Source of the DNA: Caenorhabditis remanei
Lineage: Eukaryota > Nematoda > Chromadorea > Rhabditida > Rhabditidae
Length of the DNA stretch: 64,000 bases
Assembly: GCF_010183535.1 (NCBI RefSeq)
Contig: NC_071328.1
Span: 5,146,001 to 5,210,000 of the forward strand
Direction: 5' to 3'
Shown here: positions 48,252-59,590 of the stretch, in pieces
How positions within the stretch are numbered: position 1 is the first letter of the stretch
Layout of the letters: each line of letters begins with the position of its first letter
Program-made: the position numbers and the translations under genes
Notes under the pieces: model-generated
Databases searched by the model: none
Seen by the model: only the letters and a program-made list of their open reading frames with translations
What the model was told of the DNA's origin: nothing

Positions 48252-48724
48252 TTTTATTGCTTATCGTTCAATGAGTATTTTGAATAGAATTTTGTTAGAC
48301 AGAGACGAGAATTTAATGTGATAGAAAAACAATATTCCGAGTAGTCAGAAATATTTCTGAAGCTTCTCCCGTAACCAAATTACATTTTCTCTTGACAGAC
48401 CAGAAGATTCTGATTTTGACGATAATCTAATAAGTTCGTTTTTTCAAATTTTTAAACTTTCCATCGAATTTCAACGGAAATTTCACACAAAATCGTCTGA
48501 TAATTTATAGGGTTCCCGTGGGCGCGCACTCTGGATGACAACAGAGCACGTTTACTGAAACGAAGTTGAAACGATTAAATTAATCTGTCTGTTGTTTTGA
48601 AGGAATCATATCATATATAGAAAAAAACATTCCTAAATAGTTTTTTTTACTTTATTATCTTTCTGAATCCAAAATCTAGCTGATAAACGTGGCATTTCGT
48701 TGTATTTTCTTACCTTCGTTGGAA

Positions 48725-49656
48725 ATGAAGCTCCAATTTATATTTTTGCTACTTTTATGGGTATTCACATTCATTATGATAGTTATAGGCTTCAGATTCT
48801 CTCCTCATTGTTCTCCTCGATTTGTTCTATATACTCATGTTACTTTTAACAAATTTCTATTCCAGAGAACACAACGAGCAGCAACTACATTAGCTGCAGA
48901 CAGTCTCGGTGAGTATAAATGTACAAATGAGTATGTAAATTTATGCCAACAAACATGTTTTCTGTATTAAAACCTACTTCTTGAGATCTGAAACTCCTGA
49001 GGGCTTTATACATATTTGAAAGGGCATCTTCTGGCAAGGTTGACGTGGAGTTGCAAAAATAATTGTTTTCCTAGGTGTATCTTGCCACCAAAAACGCCAT
49101 GAAACGTTACGCTTTGTGGCAGGAAAGTGAGGTAAACAAACAGAACATAGTTCACGCGTTCATTATTATATTCTTTTGAACAGGTAGACACTAAAATATT
49201 GTCTTTTCAGAATTAGCGAGAGAGTGTATGAGAGCAAGAGACCACGAGAGAAAGCATTACGCAACGAGTATTTTTGATTGGATTCCGTATCTTTTCTTTC
49301 ACCTCGTCTATCGTGATATTTATTCTCATGAGTTTGTTTCTCAGATCCGGCAAAGACTTCGATTGGTGGAGGAACAAATTGAAACAATTCCGCATTTCGA
49401 ATGGCGTGCTGTCAGTGAGTTAATATGTATTATCTGTTTGTCTTAAGATGGGAAGGCCACCTAGCCAAACCTTGCAATAAGAGTGAGTAACCAAAGTTTT
49501 GACAATATTTTCTATTTTAATATGTTTGAAACCTGAAATGTGTGCAAAGTTTGCAGTTAAAAACACCTGTCTATCAATTTTTGTGGAGTTTCAGCACTCA
49601 TCTCTCTCCAAGAACCACGAGTTTCGATACTAAATATTAGTTCAAATTTCGGTTGA
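48725..49656 (+). CDS. Small membrane protein of unknown family
   Basis: Exons 48725-48908, 49211-49414 and 49595-49656, in phase, give 149 residues. The start is the ATG at 48725, beginning MKLQFIFLLLLWVFTFIMIV, a signal anchor or signal peptide of about 22 hydrophobic residues. The middle is charged and probably helical (ELARECMRARDHERKHYATS, then VSQIRQRLRLVEEQIETI). The end reads LISLQEPRVSILN. I do not recognise the family; a single-pass type II membrane protein is the simplest reading. Intron 1 (48909-49210) shows nothing notable. Confidence 0.6.
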
Positions 49657-50263
49657 ATACTCATTGTGAACTTCATATACATACCTCTTTATATACCTTT
49701 GGAGCTCACAAATTTGAAATTTCTCCAATTCTGTCAACAGCTCTCTGCGTCTCTTACGTATTTTTCAACATTCCTCGGTCTGCAACAATCGATTCACCAG
49801 TTCTCAAAAATGGAAATGGAGAGTTGCGGATGCTTTCGGAACATAGCATTCCATATCTTTCTGAAATTTGAGAAACTCATTGAAAACTTCAGCATCCCTT
49901 ATTACGAAAATCTTCGGTTGTTGCTACTGATGAGGCCGCGCAACCGGATAGTATGAAACATCAATAGGCAATATCAAAGTCTAGCAAAAGCGGCCGAAAC
50001 TTTGAATTTGCTGGAATTTTATATCTTATAGACTCAGAACATTTGATCGATATTAAAGATTCTAAAGTTTCAGATCAGGATTGATTCCTTTTGATAACAA
50101 TCAACATTCTCTTCTTTTTATGGTTTTCCTGGCAGTCCAAAAATCAGGTTCAATGGATTTCTCAACTCGGAAACACTTCAATCTCTTTCAATTTTAACTT
50201 CAATGATCGTTATGGTTCATTTAATTTAAAATCTGACTTTCAATTCAAAAAATAAGAGAAAAA

Positions 50264-51997
50264 TCAAAAGAAGGAATCGGATCGTCCTTGAATATAAGGA
50301 CGAATGTGTGGAAGAGACTCGAAGACTTGACAGAAAGTGCGGAGTCTTTCGAAGTGAGCAAGATAGAAACTATCGTAACACTGTTGGCAACGAGTCAGGA
50401 ACTCGATGAGAGCAATATCGGCCCAGGAATACTGAAAATTTCTAGTATGATGAGATCAGGAAAATGAAGAAGATGGGTACCTGAGTTCCAACCATGAATC
50501 GTTGCTCACCGAGTAGCTCCTCGTATTTTCGGAGAAGTGGGAAAAGGGATTCTTCTTTGAAGACATTCCAGCACTCTTTCTGAAATTGTAACAAGTGAAA
50601 TAGTTGGGGAAATGGAGAGACGGAGAGAAAGAAGGTTGTCTGCCTCTAGGCAATTTCAACTTTCAGCCATTATATCTCAAGATCAAAGGCAGATATAAAA
50701 AAGTTGTCAACCACAAAAATTGTTTTCATGAAAGTTTCTACATATTGTTAGTTAGAAAAATTTTTCTAGCTATACCAAATTTTGAGATGAACGCCTTTTG
50801 AAGAAAATGCATCCTTCTAACAACTCTCAAGATCTGAAAAACCTAGAAGAAGGTAGTTAATTTTTAAAATGAAGAACATAATATTTTACACATTTTTCTA
50901 ACTGAAAACTTCTTTCTAGCTATTCTAGTTTCTGAGATATCATTCCACCTACCCTTGCATCATAATTCTTGGTAAGAGTTGCTCTCAAAATAGGATTCAT
51001 CGCTGTGTTCAACTCCTCCAACTTCTGAATCACTTCATCAATCGCCTCTTGATCTCCACTCGAACTTCCGTAAAGACCTAAAATCCTATAAGTCTGCAAA
51101 AGTGGGCGGAGTCTGTCGTTACCGTATTGAAGAGCAATATGCCTGCAAATGTCAATGACGCCGATAATGGTTCGAGTGTCATTTATCTTCATGACTGGAA
51201 GTTTGGTGTCATCATTGAATCCGGCTGAAAATAAATGTGATGAGCTCCGTATCCAAGTCGCTACTCAGTGAGAACCTACCTATCTTTCTCTTAGCCTTCC
51301 ACTGAGCAAGTGTCAACCGGGTATCAGTAAATTTGCGGTGAGTGAAGATTAATCTGAAATAGAACTAAAGAGACGCAGAGAAACGAGAGGGTATGTTTGT
51401 CTGTGCTCTCTTTCTCTCACTTTGTTTGAGGTCTTACTTTAAACAGGTGTATCTCAAGATTGAGAGTAGCTGGAAAAAAGTTGTCAACTATGAAAATTGT
51501 CTATTTGAAATTTCAAGCATTTTCTTAGTTTATAAAATTTTGATAGCTTTTAAGATGTTTGAGATAAACGCGCTTAAAGTTACGGTGTGGGAGCCGATAC
51601 TCCACCTTTCGAGTTTCAAACTTCCTAGCAACATATCTCAAAACTTGGAATAGCTAGAAAAAACTTGTCAACTAACAAAATGATCTTCGTGAAATTTTGC
51701 ACATTTTTTAGTTAACAACTTTTTTCTAAACCTCAAGTTGTTGAGCTGAGACCAATGAAAGTACGTAGACTTTAACCGAGTATATCTTAAAAACCGAAGC
51801 AGTTAGAAAAAATTTGTAAACTAACAAAGTGATCTACATAAAATTTTACAGATTTTAAATATCTGTTGACAACTTTATACGATCTCTCTACTGTTCAGAA
51901 ATACGAGCGCCACTTCAAAAACCTACAGTAATCTTATAGTTTCAGCTCTCCCTCTTCCCGGGAGAGAGATCAATTCAAGTTTCGTTGGAGCAGCCAT
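50264..51997 (-). CDS. Glutathione S-transferase-like protein, catalytic residues altered
   Basis: Exons 51997-51927, 51353-51280, 51224-50953, 50579-50481 and 50431-50264, in phase, give 227 residues. It has the GST fold: an N-terminal thioredoxin-like half (LISLPGRGRAETIRLL, KLPVMKINDTRTIIGVID) and a helical C-terminal half with the conserved YSWADIALIEFL. It most resembles nematode sigma-like GSTs. At the usual catalytic Tyr (as in LTYF) it has Ser11, and the glutathione-binding QS pair is replaced by Gly-Val. It may therefore not conjugate glutathione, or it may use Ser as theta and zeta classes do. Introns carry foldback repeats. It lies between the small membrane protein gene and the arginine kinase gene. 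Confidence 0.82.
50610..50945. repeat. Foldback repeat in GST intron
   Basis: GGAGAGACGGAGAGAAAGAAGG and AAAAAAGTTGTCAACCACAAAA, with a facing TTTCTAGCTATTCTAGTTTCTGAGATAT close to the next exon (AGACGCAGAGAA family). Confidence 0.55.
51365..51900. repeat. Foldback repeats in GST intron 1
   Basis: GAGACGCAGAGAAACGAGAG at 51369, then alternating CTGGAAAAAAGTTGTCAACTA and GTTAACAACTTTTTTCTA blocks. At least two copies appear to be nested. Confidence 0.55.
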
Positions 51998-52478
51998 AGA
52001 AGTCTGAAATATATGAATTGAAAACAAAAGTTGAAGACGTGAACTGAAAAGAAGAGGAGAACGACGTTCTTGTTACAAAATCCAACAAAAAACTTGGATT
52101 GACCTATTCATTTTCTGAATTTTTACTCCAAAATCCAAGTCTACATAACCGAAAGTATACACCATTAAAGTTATAGACTCTAGACATCAAATTGATGAAA
52201 TCCTCGATAAAAAAGTATGTAAGAATCAAGTGAAAACAGAGAAAGTAGTAGAGCTTCTCTCTCGTAAAAAGTATGACAGTTAGGTTACCAGAGAGCTCGA
52301 GGCGGCGCCCCATTCCGAGCAAACAATGGGCTCAAGTGTCTCTGAGAAGACATAGATAGAGAGAAGAGAGAGAGAAATCAAAGAAACAGAAGAAGAAATC
52401 ACTTTTACTACCGTTTATTTATCAAATAAACACATAAATATTTCATTTTACTATAATATTTCTACTGTATATGTGGTT

Positions 52479-55400
52479 TTACTTCTCCTTCTCCTCCAAT
52501 TCAATCAACTTCTTCACTCCGTCATACATCTGCTTCACCGCTTGATATTCAGAGAGACCGAGACGAGCCTGGAAATAATTTTTGGAAATTCAAATGAGTC
52601 AGACAATGCAAACGTGCTCCCCTGAACACTTGTGAAATTCTTTTAAATAACAAAAGGAGAAGTGTTTGTTTGTTTTACAAAACGAACTATGTTTACCTTG
52701 TTGGAAATGTCGTAAACTCCGCCAACCGATTCCGAGTGTTCACCGTGAATACCGCGAACTTGGAGGTTCAACTTCTCGCAAATCTCAATGAAATCCTTGC
52801 GAGCAGCCAACTTTGGAAGAGCAATGTGAACGGAGGCACGGACTGTGGATCCCAAGTTTGTTGGGCAGAAGGTCAACCATCCGAGACGGTCGTCGCGGGA
52901 GAATGGAACCTGGAAATAGGATAATTAAGAATTTAAAAAAAGACATCCAAGCATACAGTACCGGTCAAAAGGTTATGGAAAATGACCAACTTTGACAGTG
53001 TGTTTCGGTGTCACCTAATTGTCCGACAAATTTTATTTTGTATGGGTTAGAGAGAGCAAAAACATCACATAATTTTTGTAGTTGATCATTTTTTTGTAGG
53101 GGCACTATCTCGAAAGTTACAGGTTGTCAAAGTTCCAAAATTTCGCTATTGGTTTCAGGGAAAGATGGTTTTGGCAACCTCTAACTTTCAAGATAGTGTC
53201 CCTACAAAAAAGAATGTCAAATACAAAAATGATGTACTACTTTTGCTCTGTCCAACCCATACAAAATAAAAATTGTCGGACAGTCAGATGACACAGTCAA
53301 ACTTGATCATTTTCCACCGAAAACAGCCAAAATTGATAAACTTTTTAGTGGTAATGTAATTCGTCCTAGTAACAACAACTAACCTGCTTCTCAATACCAC
53401 GAACACCCTTGATGAGTCGATCGAGAACTTTTCCAACATCAGAACCCTCTTGCATCGAAATAATTCTCATATGATCCTCCTCATTGACCCAAATCAAGAA
53501 AGTCTTATCGTTATTGTGGAAGATACCACGTCCCTTTGGCCAGAAGTTGCACGCATTCGCATACTGAAGATGTCTATCTCCCTCCTTGAACAAAAAGTGG
53601 TCAGCAATCAGTTGTTTCTGAGTGTCCTTGCTCATTCCATCCAATGGATAGTACTTTCCTTTCAACTCCTTATCCGAATACTCGGCAAACGCCTTCTTCA
53701 CCTTTCCCTCCATCTCCAAATAGTTATCCTGGGTGAGACATGGGTTGAATGGGTAGCCCTTGAGAGAGCGTCCACAACGGATTCTCGTCGATTTGATGTA
53801 TTTTCCCTTTGGATCCAATGGTGGGAACTCCTTTGTCTTTCCCTCTCCGAGATCCACTGGTGGTTGCTTCTGTTTTGGAGTGAATCCGTGATACTCCTCG
53901 ATGATTTTATCGAAGAGTGGAGCAAACAAAGTGTAAGCCTCAGCATCTGGAGCATAGACACCGACTCCAGCGTCCAAATTGTAGACTCCCGAACGGATGC
54001 AATCATAAAGAGTTGCTCCGAGCTTTGTCTTCTTTGCCTTCAGCTTATCGACCACATCCTTCGTCAAATGTTTCTTCAAAAGAGATTTGCATTTCGCCCC
54101 TTCTGGACCATTCAGCTTGGCGTAGGCCTCTTCAATCTTCTTGATTGTCGCAGCATCCACTTCCGATTTGGCTTGAACAGTCTGAAAAATCAATTGTTAT
54201 TATTTGGAAGTCCAATAGGAAATTCGCTCAACCGAAGGCCGTCCGCTACTCCAATTATTCCACCAGACGGCAAGTTGATTCCAATATTCCTAGATTGATA
54301 ATACACTGAAGAGAACTTTTGTCGAGTACCTTCGAGTATTATCGAGTAAAGGACTACTGGCGCCAGCTTATCACCGCCTAGGGGAATACCTCCGCCACAG
54401 GTGGTTCGCGATGGATGCTATATGGGGCATATTCGAAATGGAAGCATATAACCTCCCATGTGCTCGCATAAAACGATGTGCTTCGCGCGCGGAAGTGATA
54501 TGCTTCGAGGCGTGGTGCTTGTGGCACGGATCCTGCGTGCTTCCATATAGCTCGCATATAGGATCCATGTTTTCACCGTAAACCTGAAACTTGCAACGAC
54601 ACTCCGCCATTACACCATGGCGTGCTGTTTATCGTAATTGAAACTGTAATTTTTTTTCAAAGACATTTTCATAATTTTCTCCGTTTTCGAAGATTTTCAT
54701 GCACTTTTTGTCAAATTTTGCTGAAAACAAATTACGACTAAATAAAAATTAATTTTTAATTAATGTCCGAAAAGTGTAATTTTAATTTTCAAGCTGAATC
54801 GCGAGTTTTTAGGGAAAGCTCAATGAAATGAAATGATAAAGTTATCTTATTCCATGAAAGTAAGAGCGTCTTTATTTTTCTTACTTCGGATTGGCTATAA
54901 TAATTATTTTTAGATGGAAAAAGGTAAGACGGTAAGTTTTTGTCAAGACGAAGTAAGAAAAGTAAGAAGCTCATCACTGTGTTATACGGTTTTCGGAAAA
55001 CATTCATTTCGTTGATTAGGTGATTTAAACTTTTTTGATTCATTTCTGTTTTTTTGGTAAGAAATGGAATGAAAGAAAAAGGAAATAAGTTATAGCTTTC
55101 TGTGCTTTCTCTAAAACTAATCGTGCTTTTGTTACTGAGAATATAGTCGTAATTTGTTTTCAATGAAAACTGAAAACGGAGAAAATGAATATGTCATAAA
55201 GAATAGAGCTGAACAGACTCGGAATGGAATAGCAAAGTAGCAACACGTTATAATGGGTGGAATTAGTGGGCGAGGGCATCGTACGAGCTGTCGGTAGACA
55301 TGATAAACGGCAAGAATAACACGGATCGCGCGTGGGTCATATATGCTTCCCGCTGCACCACATGCTTCCATATACCTGGCATATAACTAGCACATAAGTT

Positions 55401-55656
55401 TCCTATGACTCCCATATTCGACACCGCGCGAACGCACAATGCTTCCATCGCGAACCACCTGTGGCAGCGTTCACATGACGCAGTAGGATACATTTTTACC
55501 CTTTATGCCACCCATCCCGGGTTCAATCCCCAACCCCCCCAAACCATTTTTGCGTACCTGTGGAGTGAGAGTGTAAAGAGCGGATCCGGCTCCGAGAGCA
55601 GCGAGAACACCAGCAACGTAACGCGAGTTGGTGGAACGGAGAAATTGCGATGCCAT
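52479..55656 (-). CDS. Arginine kinase with possible mitochondrial leader
   Basis: Exons 55656-55558, 54181-53384, 52909-52697 and 52568-52479, all phase 0, give 399 residues. It is a complete phosphagen kinase: [18 protein letters not shown], the ATP-binding region [20 protein letters not shown], the active-site Cys in [10 protein letters not shown], and the flexible-loop motif [19 protein letters not shown]. It moves phosphate between ATP and arginine to buffer energy supply. The 33-residue first exon ([20 protein letters not shown], then [13 protein letters not shown]) has Arg, Ser and Ala and no acidic residue, as in mitochondrial leaders, and adds length over the usual roughly 360 residues. 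In C. elegans I recall an arginine kinase (W10C8.5) in this block. Intron 1 is 1.4 kb with an inverted-repeat element. Confidence 0.93.
52955..53360. repeat. Foldback repeat in arginine kinase intron 2
   Basis: GTACCGGTCAAAAGGTTATGG at the left and CAAAATTGATAAACTTTTTAG at the right. Arms pair through TTGTCCGACAAATTTTATTTTGTATGGGTT and its complement near 53260, and through GTAGGGGCACTATCTCGAAAG and CTTTCAAGATAGTGTCCCTAC. GTAGTTGACAAC family. Confidence 0.75.
54385..55470. repeat. Inverted repeats in arginine kinase intron 1
   Basis: GCCACAGGTGGTTCGCGATGG (54394-54414) is matched by its complement CCATCGCGAACCACCTGTGGC at 55445-55465. Degenerate ATATGGAAGCATATA/TGTGCT motifs follow both inward. 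The 1.1-kb interior has no gene. Confidence 0.55.
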
Positions 55657-57219
55657 GTTGCGACGAATGAGAGAGAGGAAAAGAGAGTGTTTTCCCTGAT
55701 TCTCTGGTAATAACCAAGCTGGAATTCAAACTCGACACGTTGACATTTTTCGTTGGGGAGAGGTCAAAAGATCGGGGCGAGATGATAAGGGAATGGGGGT
55801 AAGGGGGCACGTGAAACTAATTTTCGAAGGGAAAATGGGATAAAATGGAATCTGTAGCATCAAAGACACGTTTCTGAAAAAGAAAACAACAAATCAAAAA
55901 ACGTAAGGACTCTTTAAACCCCTGAAGGAATCGAACGCTGGTATCTATAATAGATTGAAGGCCACCGATCCTCACTGCAGCGCCGATCGCCGTGCTATCA
56001 CCGTGGCGCAATAGGTAAGGAGTCTGCCCACAATTCTAAGAACCAGGGTTCGATTCTTTTCGAGTCGTAATAATTTTTGCTAGCTTTCCTCATGCCAATG
56101 ATATGTTTTTCCCACCGGAAACAGCCCAGATTAGACGAAAAACCTCCTTGAATAACATCAAAATATGAAGAAAAATTGTATAGAAAAGACGAAAAGCTGC
56201 AGAATGAAAGCCTTCTCCTTCTTCTTCAGCTTCTTTTCATCGATTCTTTCCTCGAAACCGCCCATCTTTTTTTTTGCTTTTTTTTCTGACGGGATAATAA
56301 TCGGGTGGACTCGAACGTGCAAAACGAAGAAGAAAATCATACAACAAATTGTTTGTATTTCGAAAAAAGAGACGGCAAAGATGGAGAGAAGTTTAGTAAA
56401 TAGTTTCATTTTCAATTGGGGCACGAGAGAGGACATCCGGATGGGCAGACAGACAGACAGACAGATATTAAAATTTCATTGCATAATAACCAGCTAAACG
56501 GAATCTCCGACATCAATAAATCTGAAAAGAAGGACGTGAGAAAATCGAAGAAAATCTTCATTTATTTGAAAAATGACGTTCGAATTGACCGCCCGAAACG
56601 TTATCATTCTCTCTCGCGGCAAGGCGCCGCCCCCCTTCTTCTTCGTGTTACACAAAGAACTTCTGGCGGTCTTCGACACGGAAACATGAGGCCGCCCGTT
56701 CAAAAAATCAACAAAATGTGTTTGTGTTTTGTTGATTCGATTTGAAAGTCTATTCAAGTCAATTTGTTTTAATTTGAATTTGAATTGGCAATTTGAGAGA
56801 AAGAGAACTGGAAGAGAGACTGAAGATTGAATAAACTGGTTACGAAGTTGAAAATAGATGAACTTTGAGAATAGGTCCTGTGGTCGTGAATGTTCGAATT
56901 TGTATGTTCTAAAATTCCTGCGGTTAGCTCTCTTTTTTTGAAGTTGACAACTTTGCGATGGTTTTTCCAGGTTTTGAGATGGGGGGTGATGAGTATTCAA
57001 AATTTTGCAAGCCGGAAGACACGTGGGAATGTGGGGAAATTGAAACTTAACTCCTGGTCTCAGAAATGATTCAATTTTCAAAAATCTACATTTTTTGGGT
57101 TTGTCTAATCTAGATCAACACTGTTGCAGTAAGAAACATGTTGATAGATAGCGAAGTTTTCTATACACATCTTCGAAGACAAGCGACTCTTGATTGGTAA
57201 AAAAGGAGTCCCCAAACTT
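55657..57219. other. Intergenic upstream of arginine kinase
   Basis: Holds the tRNA-like pair at 55920-56070 and purine/pyrimidine-rich DNA. A long minus-strand open frame at 57081-56494 has no recognisable domain and shifts in composition, so it is not called. No gene supported. Confidence 0.4.
55920..56070. repeat. Head-to-head pair of tRNA-like sequences
   Basis: The minus half has GCGTTCGATTCC (55938-55927) with an upstream GCGGCGCTGCAGTGAGG-like block. The plus half has CCGTGGCGCAATAGGTAAGG (56002) and CAGGGTTCGATTC (56045). The spacer CAGCGCCGATCGCCGTGC is GC-rich. Confidence 0.55.
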
Positions 57220-57519
57220 CAATGACGACAATCTCAAAAACAAGTAAAGCTATTAAAAAGTTGTCAACTACAAAAATATAGAACAGATTGTGATCTACTC
57301 AGCCAATATAAATTCAACATGGTCAAGTTTACAGATGAGCCCAGACGAGTTTCGGAACATGAACCACTTTCCTAATAATAAATAAAACCTGATTTAGAAG
57401 ATCTGGTCACATTGGAACTCGGAAACTCACTATAGTGAATTTATAATATTTTAGTAGAAAATCTCGACCTGTAACTTTGTAGTTGACGAATTTTTGATTA
57501 CTCTTCTAGCTTTTGAGAT

Positions 57520-58135
57520 ACGCATCTTCAAATATGATTTCTTGTCGCATCGTTTGGAACTCCTCTCAATGCACTCCATTATACACCGCAGACTCAAATC
57601 CCAATTACTCTTACTTTACAAATTCATTGCTGGCGCATCTCACTTTCCCTTCCTTAATACCTTTGTCAGACTATCTGATTCTCCTAGAAGGCCCATGGCT
57701 CTTATCTATCTCTCCCCCCCCCCCCCCCACTCTGATAACTTTTTCTCTTTCACTATTCCGTATTGGAATGCCATAACCAACAATGTATGTAAATACTTTT
57801 CTTTCCCCCCTCACAATTTGTTATTTTACTTGATTCCTCAATTTCCCGGTTCTAATATTTCTTCTTCCTTTCTTGTTGTATAAATGAACAGTTTATTTTT
57901 CTATTCCCTGCCCCTGCCTCCAATTGCCTACTTCCTTTATTTCACATTGACCTCATTTCCGTAACACCGCTCGCCCCGTTTTAGTCATTCAAATTGTCCT
58001 TCTCCATTATTATTTGTTTGTTATTTACCTTGATGTTTCCTCTTTTTACTTGAAACTGTCTAGTGAGGGGCATGTTCAAGTCTCCTGTTAATCTTTTTAG
58101 TCATTTTGTCTTGAAAAATAAATAAATAAATAAAC
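57520..58135 (+). mobile_element. 3' end of a non-LTR retrotransposon (LINE)
   Basis: The frame encoding RLELLSMHSIIHRRLKSQLL, then LLLYKFIAGASHFPFLN and FTIPYWNAITNNV, resembles the C-terminal part of jockey/CR1-like reverse transcriptases (HxRR..., then the closing WN.LP..V). A 3' UTR follows and ends in ATAAATAAATAAATAAA (58117-58133), a typical LINE 3' tail. It is 5'-truncated. A 15-base C run interrupts the coding part (57716-57730), so it is inactive. Confidence 0.7.
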
Positions 58136-58149
58136 CCGACAAATACAAA

Positions 58150-58620
58150 TAAAAATGAGAAACAGTCTCCAATTAGCTATTGACTCTGTTATTCTATGGT
58201 CCGAATTAGTTTTGAACAATAGTAAAACCGAATGTGTCATTCTAGGCAGTACAAGAGTTATGAATACCTACAGTGTAGAAGGTAATATAAAACATTGATT
58301 ATGGATCTACCCACGAAGAAAACTTGCCTATTCACGAACGCAAAATAATGCATTTTTATGGCACAAAAATGCAAAAAATGCATAAAATTGCATTCGTGAA
58401 TAGAATTAAATTGCATTAAATGGTGCAAGTTTTCTTCGTGGGTAGGTCCAGATCTTGGATTTCTCATAAGCCAAAACTAGACTTCAATGAACATTGGTAC
58501 AAGGCCACCAACTCAGCTAAACACCCCTTTTAACTCTCTCAGATGCGTATATTATGTTGGTAAGTTTTTGTTGTATTTCTTCCGTGTTCGATAAATAAGT
58601 AAATAAACGATCTCACATTG
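58150..58620 (+). mobile_element. Second LINE reverse-transcriptase fragment, split by a MITE
   Basis: 58155-58290 reads SLQLAIDSVILWSELVLNNS then KTECVILGS, the LQ...W....LN..KT signature of LINE reverse transcriptases. After the palindromic MITE it resumes at 58452 with DLGFLISQKLDFNEHWYKAT then NSAKHPF, the DLG(V/F) motif that normally follows. Stops and deletions mean it is dead. A second ATAAATAAGTAAATAAA-like tail is at about 58590-58607. Confidence 0.72.
58301..58451. mobile_element. Palindromic MITE, copy 2
   Basis: ATGGATCTACCCACGAAGAA at the left and TTCTTCGTGGGTAGGTCCA at the right. The interior is the inverse of the copy at 39863-40013 (TTCACGAACGCAAAATAATG versus CATTATTTTGCGTTCGTG). 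It is inserted inside a LINE fragment. Confidence 0.85.
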
Positions 58621-59039
58621 TGTTTGTGTTATACTCCCTTACTTTGAGAGAGTGTAACTTTGCAAATTACAAAACCCATCATATACCTATGTTTTTATAA
58701 ATACTCATTTTGTTGTTATGCATTTCCCCGGGGTTAGAATCTGGTACAATTTTGAGTCCCCTTCCGAGTTCGCAGCCGAATAACAAGAAAAAGCTCAGCA
58801 TACTTGTTCAACAGGATTTTCTAGTCAACATAAAGGTGTTAATCTCATTTAAACTCAAAAAACTCTGTGAGAATCTTTCAACCAATAATGGCTGCAACTT
58901 GTTTATAAAAAGCAAGTGAAAACTGTTAAAATCGTGATTTTTAGAGTAGATAAAATGTTAGTGGCAGAATGTGTAAACTAGAAATATTTCGATATTCACA
59001 GTGACCTCTGATTGCTCTACTTTGATAATATATAAGAAC

Positions 59040-59590
59040 CATTTCCATTCTGTTTTTTTTTCATTTTGAAAATTTGTCAATCACAACATAGAGGATCACC
59101 ATCTCGCTGAAATTCTTCGTTTTCCGGGCAACTACTTCTAAAGAACCAGGTCAGTGAGAATGTAGCGAGAAGAATGATCAAGTAAATATTTTCTCCCTAA
59201 AAGCATCTTTTGTACTTTCTTTCCGTTGACTTTTTCGAAACAATCAATGTTTGAAAAAAACATGCAACAGCAAAATTGACTCCTCACCTGCCCGGAGAAA
59301 ATTGTTTTATCGAAAAATGTTCTTATTCATTTCAGTCTTACAACTCACCGTGGACGACGATTGTGTCATTCAGTCTCTATTCTTCACTCTTCATTTTCAA
59401 CATCACAATGTCAAGTGAGTTTTTCTAACTTCGAAACAATTGAAAAACTAATGATGATTTAGATCAGCAGTGAACATCGAGTAGTTGATGGACCAGAAGT
59501 GGGACGGGTGAATTGAAGAATCAAACTTGCAACCTGAGCGAAGGATGAATAGGAACGAACTGCGTCAGGACGAACGATCAGGTATATTTC
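59040..59590 (+). ncRNA. Possible 5' exons of a transcript entering the satellite
   Basis: Exon-like pieces: about 59080-59149 with donor AG/GTCAGT; 59337-59412, from acceptor ATTTCAG to ATGTCA followed by GTGAGT; and a further acceptor near 59461. The only ATG is followed by a stop within a few codons after any splice I tried, so a coding product is not supported. It could be a non-coding transcript or the start of a gene whose body lies beyond the window. Confidence 0.22.

Noticed and set aside
53450..54298. 282-codon plus-strand open frame
   Set aside because: It is antisense to the large arginine kinase exon, whose protein is unmistakable.
56494..57081. 195-codon minus-strand frame
   Set aside because: No domain, no splice partner, overlaps low-complexity sequence, and has basic, Asn/Phe-rich chance composition.
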